DNA from: Prevotella sp. CAG:1185 | GTDB lineage: Bacteria > Bacteroidota > Bacteroidia > Bacteroidales > Bacteroidaceae | Length of the DNA: 10,701 nt | Assembly: GCA_000436695.1 (NCBI GenBank) | Contig: HF992655.1 | Coordinates: 35,604-46,304, forward strand | Reading direction: 5' to 3' | Shown: one piece after another, positions 7,391 to 10,701 of the stretch | Numbering within the stretch: the first letter of the stretch is position 1 | Layout: every line of letters starts with the position of its first letter | Translations under genes and position numbers: made by a program | The notes under the pieces: generated by a model | Told to the model about the DNA's origin: nothing | The model's input: only the letters and a program-made list of their open reading frames with translations | Databases searched by the model: none

Positions 7391-7436
7391 TAAAAAAGAG
7401 TCATATAACACATTTTTGTATGTGGATATATGACTC
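7391..7436 (-). terminator. Strong terminator-like hairpin after the susD-like gene, possibly bidirectional
   Basis: GAGTCATATA (7398-7407) pairs perfectly with TATATGACTC (7427-7436). Inside it CACAT (7409-7413) pairs with ATGTG (7420-7424), giving 15 bp of stem with a small internal loop and a TTTTGT apical loop. On the minus strand the stem is followed by TTTTTTATTT (7397 to 7388), a good terminator tail. On the plus strand CCTTTTTTC follows (7437-7443), so it could also work in reverse. It lies about 150 bp after the susD-like stop and about 52 bp before the GH115 start, so it may uncouple GH115 from the highly expressed susCD message. Confidence 0.85.
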
Positions 7437-7450
7437 CTTTTTCTTGCCTT

Positions 7451-7516
7451 ATAAGGGCGGCCGGACTAATGTTGAAAACTGAAGTGTTGAATAGTTGATG
7501 TCCGGCTCACCCTTAT
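7451..7516. repeat. Large imperfect inverted repeat with 33-nt loop
   Basis: ATAAGGG (7451-7457) is complementary to CCCTTAT (7510-7516), and GCCGGAC (7460-7466) to GTCCGGC (7500-7506). This makes two 7-bp helices separated by a small internal loop (2 nt on one side, 3 on the other), around a 33-nt loop (7467-7499). The loop carries GTTGA three times (7471, 7486, 7494). There is no T-tract right after it on the minus strand, so it is not itself an intrinsic terminator. It is followed within 15 bp by the terminator-like hairpin. It could be an RNA-stabilising 3' structure, a processing site or a regulatory leader element. Confidence 0.75.
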
Positions 7517-7564
7517 TAACTTTACTAAAAATAAAGTTTATAGAAACATTATGTCTGTTTTTAA

Positions 7565-7577
7565 TGATTCAGAATCA
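7565..7577. repeat. 13-bp dyad symmetry near the end of the susD-like gene
   Basis: TGATTC (7565-7570) and GAATCA (7572-7577) are perfect inverted copies around a central A, 8 bp past the susD-like stop codon in transcription order. The single-base centre makes a full RNA hairpin impossible, so if functional it would more likely be a protein-binding dyad. It may also be chance in A/T-rich sequence. Confidence 0.4.
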
Positions 7578-7585
7578 AAAGCTCA

Positions 7586-9532
7586 TTAATATCCAGGATT
7601 CTGGAATTCAGCTCTCTCTTCGTCTGTCATTTCCATAGCGTCGAGCTGACTCTGTGGTATTGGACGCAGATAATACTCCTTCGGGATGGTTCTTGTATAT
7701 TCTACAGGTTCAGTGTCTGTTGCGTTCATACCTGCGATATGATATGTCTTTGCACGTTCTTCCCATTTCTGTGTGCGTACAAGGTCGAACCAGCGGTGTC
7801 CCTCACCGAAGTATTCGCGGCTCAGCTCATCGAGGATATAGTCGATTGTAATAGTCTGAGGAGTTGCGTCTGTCATCTCCTTGCTGAAGTCTGCTACATA
7901 AACCTCGTTCTTTGCATTGCTGAAACTCCACTTTCCGGCACGTGCGCGGATAACGTTTATGAGGTCGCGTGCAGAGTAGCCCGGCTGTGTTGTTGCGCCT
8001 TTGACTGCAGCCTCTGCTGCTGCGAAGTAAAGCTCAGAGAATTTCAGAACAGGGAACGGACGGGTACTACCTGCGTTAGGCTGACCAACTGTTCCGTTGT
8101 TGTCTGTACGATAAGGACCAATCTTCCAAAGTGTAGGATATTTCAGACGGCTGATAGCTTTAGGTCCTACTACGTAGTCAGAGCGTCCAGGTAATACACC
8201 ACCGCCTACAGAGTTTTCATTTCCATATACGATGTTAGGATCGTCATTGTCGATGAATGATAGAACAGCATCACCTACACCGATAGGTAAATTATTTGCG
8301 TTGAGAGCCTGAGTCAGTGAACCATAGTTAGCTTGGTCGAGATTCCAGTTAGCACGGAATACTGTTGTGAATGTACCATCGTAACGAGAGTCATGTGTCT
8401 TGTCGGCAAATGTATTATAGAATACTTCCTGAATAGGAGCCATACGTGTCCAAGGACGGCCGAGATCCTGTGTCGCTGCACGAAGTACCGGAGTGAACTT
8501 TGCACCATTGTCAGCTCTTGTAGCTGTCATGTTAGGATAGTTCCATGTAACCATCCATCCTGCAAAGTTGTCAGGAGCGGCACCGCTACCATAGCTGAGT
8601 GAACCTCCGTTGAACTCCTCGCTGTTCTCTGTGTGGTCTGCATAGAGTACGATTTCGCTGTTACGGTCGTTTGTACCAACGTTTACATCATAGAATGTAG
8701 GCTGGAGAGAGAACGGACCGGGGTTCTGAATGCCTTGCAGTGCAATGTCGTAAGCCTGCTGGAAATACCAGTGAGCATCGTGTCCGTCCGGGTCAACACG
8801 GTCGCATACAGGATATGTAGGGATGTCATTCGGATTCTCAAGCCACCATCCGTAAGTAAGATAAGCCTGAGCCAGAGCAATGCGTGCTGCTGTCTTTGTC
8901 AGTCCGCCTGTCAGACGTCCTGTTTCGGGCAGGTTATTGATTGCTGTGATGAGGTCGGGGAATATTGCCTTTGTGTAAACCTCAGGCACGGTGTTACGCT
9001 TTGATACACGTGTAGGTGATGTGTTGAACTTCAGTTCACCTGCACCGAGGTCGAGTGGCACACCTCCGAAAGTCTGAACGAGGCGGAAATAGTCGAAAGC
9101 ACGGAAGAATCTTGCTTCGCTGATAAGGCTCTCAGACATTCCGGCAGCTTCACCGTTCTCGATGATACCGCTGGCTGAGTTGATGTATGTGAATACATTG
9201 TTCCACAAAGCATCAGAACGGCTTGACTGTGATGTAAGCGAGCCTACGCCAGACAGGTCGGCATCCTTAAAGTTTGCGTCGGCATCGTGGCCGTAAGTAT
9301 ATTCATCGGTACCAGTTTCGCAGATATTGTAATAATAAGCGTGTCCGTAAGTATCACGCAGATGCGAGTAGAGAGCGGTAAGACCGCCTTCGATACCCTC
9401 GCTTGTTCCGAAGAAACTCGGGTCGAACTTTGTACGCGGTTGCTCGTCAAGAATGTCAGAGCATGAAGCAAGCATCAATAATCCTAAAGAAGCTATACCA
9501 AAGTTCTTTATTTTCATTATAAGCGTATTCAT
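7586..9532 (-). CDS. SusD/RagB-like glycan-binding outer-membrane lipoprotein
   Basis: A 648-residue SusD homologue, somewhat longer than many. It forms the lid of the SusCD importer on the cell surface and binds the glycan. The N-terminus has a lipoprotein signal with lipobox LMLASC; C24 would be lipidated, and it is followed by SDILDEQP, whose acidic residues fit a Bacteroidetes surface-export signal. Core SusD motifs are EARFFRAFDYFRLVQTFGGVPL (residues 139-160, TPR-like region), FPVLKFSELYFAAAEA (493-508), LINVIRARAG (524-533) and ELSREYFGEGHRWFDLVRT (569-587). The end matches the family: YYLRPIPQSQLDAM followed by a terminal NPGY. The start at 9532 is 12 bp after the susC-like stop; an internal Met at 9517 gives an equally good signal and cannot be excluded. 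The substrate cannot be read from the sequence. Confidence 0.95.
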   Translation of the reverse strand: MNTLIMKIKNFGIASLGLLMLASCSDILDEQPRTKFDPSFFGTSEGIEGGLTALYSHLRDTYGHAYYYNICETGTDEYTYGHDADANFKDADLSGVGSLTSQSSRSDALWNNVFTYINSASGIIENGEAAGMSESLISEARFFRAFDYFRLVQTFGGVPLDLGAGELKFNTSPTRVSKRNTVPEVYTKAIFPDLITAINNLPETGRLTGGLTKTAARIALAQAYLTYGWWLENPNDIPTYPVCDRVDPDGHDAHWYFQQAYDIALQGIQNPGPFSLQPTFYDVNVGTNDRNSEIVLYADHTENSEEFNGGSLSYGSGAAPDNFAGWMVTWNYPNMTATRADNGAKFTPVLRAATQDLGRPWTRMAPIQEVFYNTFADKTHDSRYDGTFTTVFRANWNLDQANYGSLTQALNANNLPIGVGDAVLSFIDNDDPNIVYGNENSVGGGVLPGRSDYVVGPKAISRLKYPTLWKIGPYRTDNNGTVGQPNAGSTRPFPVLKFSELYFAAAEAAVKGATTQPGYSARDLINVIRARAGKWSFSNAKNEVYVADFSKEMTDATPQTITIDYILDELSREYFGEGHRWFDLVRTQKWEERAKTYHIAGMNATDTEPVEYTRTIPKEYYLRPIPQSQLDAMEMTDEERAEFQNPGY

Positions 9533-9544
9533 GGTTATTTGTTT

Positions 9545-10701
9545 TTAGAAAGTAAGATTTATACCAAATAAGAAATTACGTGTAGAAGGAGTGTTGTAGC
9601 CGACAACAGGCAGTGTGTGTGAACCTGTGTAGCCTTCCATTGTTACAGCCATTGTGCTGCTATCATTACTCAAAGTGTTTGTTTCCGGGTCGAGTCCGCA
9701 CTCGTTTGTGAACGGAGAGAACAGTACGAACGGATTCTGCACTGTGAAGTAAGCACGCAGTTTGCTTATACCGAAGTTCTTTACAGCCTTGAGTTTTGCA
9801 AAGTCGTAACCGAGAGTGATGGCACGTATCTTAAGATAGCCTGCATCGAAGTATCCGAGGGTGGTTCCGTATTTAGGATTATCGCTTGACATTATGCCGC
9901 CCGGTTTCGGGTATTTTGCGTCTGTGTTATCTTCTGTCCAGTAGTCAACATCAATCTGTCCGCGACGTCCTGACAGCATGTTCAGATAACCGTTAGAAGA
10001 GTGGAGAGTACTGATAAGAGTACCGCCGATCTGGAATGCGCCGATAACTGAGAAGTCGAAGCCTTTATAGCCTACTGTGGTGTTGAAACCTCCGATAAGA
10101 TCCGGTTCCATATCCATAACTTGCATATCATCCTGATTGATCTGACGTGTAGGAGTACCGTCGGCGTTGTAGTCGCCTGTGTATTCAACCTTAATCATAC
10201 CTACGTTGCCGCCCGGCTCAAGGATGTTAAGATAAGGATCGCCTTCCTGCCACAGACCAATCTTCTTATAGTCGTAGATAACGTCGATAGGATGACCTAC
10301 GAACCAGCGGTTGCCTATATCCTCTGTTGCGCCAGAAGCAAGTGAAACAAGTTCGTTGTGGTTAACATAGAAGTTTAATCCTGCATCCCATGTCCATCCG
10401 TTCTTGTTGTCGATGATGACACCGTTCAAGCTCATTTCGAATCCCTTGTTGCGTGTCTTACCGATGTTAGCCATGTAGCTTCCTACACCTGATGTTGCAG
10501 GCAGAGATACGCTCAGCAGAAGGTCGTTGGTGTTCTGGATGTAATACTCCATTGTACCGCTGAGTCGGCCGCCGAAGAGTGAGAAGTCAAGACCGAAGTT
10601 CCATGTTGATGAATACTCCCATCCAAGTTCCTCGTTAGGCAGTGTAGAAACATAGTATCCGCGGAGGAATCCTGTGCTTGCCGGACCGAAGTTGTAAGGA
10701 C
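9545..10701 (-). CDS. SusC-like TonB-dependent outer-membrane transporter, C-terminal part (5' end outside window)
   Basis: The frame is open from the right edge to the stop at 9545, giving about 384 residues of C-terminal beta-barrel. An internal Met at 10552 is not the start: the same frame continues upstream with barrel sequence (GPASTGFLRGYYVSTLPNEE, then GWEYSSTWNFGLDFSLF). SusC features include GWEYSSTWNFGLDFS, NIGKTRNKGFEMSLNG, YYIQNTNDLLL, KIRAITLGYDF, LRAYFTVQNPFVLF, GLDPETN and a terminal FLFGINLTF strand ending in the Phe usual for outer-membrane barrels. It imports the oligosaccharide captured by the SusD-like partner, powered by TonB. The signal peptide, carboxypeptidase-like domain, TonB box and plug are outside the window. 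It is followed after 12 bp by the susD-like gene, the standard pairing, so the two are surely co-transcribed. Confidence 0.95.
   Translation of the reverse strand, partial: PYNFGPASTGFLRGYYVSTLPNEELGWEYSSTWNFGLDFSLFGGRLSGTMEYYIQNTNDLLLSVSLPATSGVGSYMANIGKTRNKGFEMSLNGVIIDNKNGWTWDAGLNFYVNHNELVSLASGATEDIGNRWFVGHPIDVIYDYKKIGLWQEGDPYLNILEPGGNVGMIKVEYTGDYNADGTPTRQINQDDMQVMDMEPDLIGGFNTTVGYKGFDFSVIGAFQIGGTLISTLHSSNGYLNMLSGRRGQIDVDYWTEDNTDAKYPKPGGIMSSDNPKYGTTLGYFDAGYLKIRAITLGYDFAKLKAVKNFGISKLRAYFTVQNPFVLFSPFTNECGLDPETNTLSNDSSTMAVTMEGYTGSHTLPVVGYNTPSTRNFLFGINLTF

Larger units (their letters stand above)
7340..7585. other. Structured intergenic region between susD-like and GH115 genes
   Basis: These 246 bp contain, in the direction of transcription, a 13-bp dyad next to the susD-like stop, a large imperfect inverted repeat (7451-7516), a terminator-like hairpin (7391-7436) and a 51-bp A/T-rich leader before the GH115 ATG. 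I found no gene here and no clear minus-strand Bacteroides promoter in the last 51 bp. GH115 expression may depend on partial readthrough of the hairpin or on a weak promoter I cannot recognise. Confidence 0.65.

Noticed and set aside
7340..7411. N-terminal extension of GH115 starting at the Met at 7411
   Set aside because: That start codon lies inside the terminator-like hairpin, and the 24 extra residues would bury a good signal peptide that begins at 7339.
9545..10552. A complete 335-residue gene starting at the Met at 10552
   Set aside because: The frame stays open to the window edge with SusC barrel sequence, so this Met is internal and the gene is truncated by the window.

Overview
The window looks like part of a polysaccharide utilisation locus (PUL) from a Bacteroidales bacterium (Bacteroides, Prevotella or a close relative). 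The evidence is a SusC/SusD outer-membrane pair, carbohydrate-active enzymes that nearly all carry N-terminal export signals, A/T-rich start regions without clear Shine-Dalgarno sequences, and protein families typical of this group (DUF3826, GH115, the DUF1680/GH127-type family). Every supported gene is on the minus strand, so the locus reads from high to low coordinates. It is cut at both ends.

In order of transcription: the C-terminal part of a SusC-like TonB-dependent transporter (10701 to 9545); a SusD-like glycan-binding lipoprotein (9532 to 7586); a 246-bp gap with a large imperfect inverted repeat and a strong intrinsic-terminator-like hairpin; a GH115 alpha-glucuronidase (7339 to 4361); a second terminator-like hairpin (4241-4276) in a 369-bp gene-free stretch; then a tight four-gene run. 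That run holds an exported xylose-isomerase-like TIM-barrel protein (3991 to 3125), an exported DUF3826 protein (3128 to 2463, ATGA overlap), an exported DUF1680/GH127-family enzyme (2418 to 337), and the N-terminal part of an exported right-handed beta-helix enzyme (358 to 1, 22-bp overlap, continuing off the left edge).

The inferred scheme is that SusD captures and SusC imports an acidic plant glycan fragment. GH115 would remove (4-O-methyl-)glucuronic acid branches, and the GH127-family and beta-helix enzymes would remove other side-chain sugars in the periplasm. The TIM-barrel/DUF3826 pair has no assigned reaction. A glucuronoarabinoxylan-like or complex pectin-like substrate is consistent with the gene set, but the sequence alone does not settle it. 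The two hairpins suggest three expression tiers: susCD, GH115, and the downstream four-gene unit.

The observations most worth following are the hairpin architecture between susD and GH115, the Gln where characterised GH127 enzymes have their acid/base Glu, and the exported TIM-barrel/DUF3826 pair with an Asp at a usual Glu metal-ligand position. No RNA genes, insertion sequences, CRISPR arrays or plus-strand genes were found.
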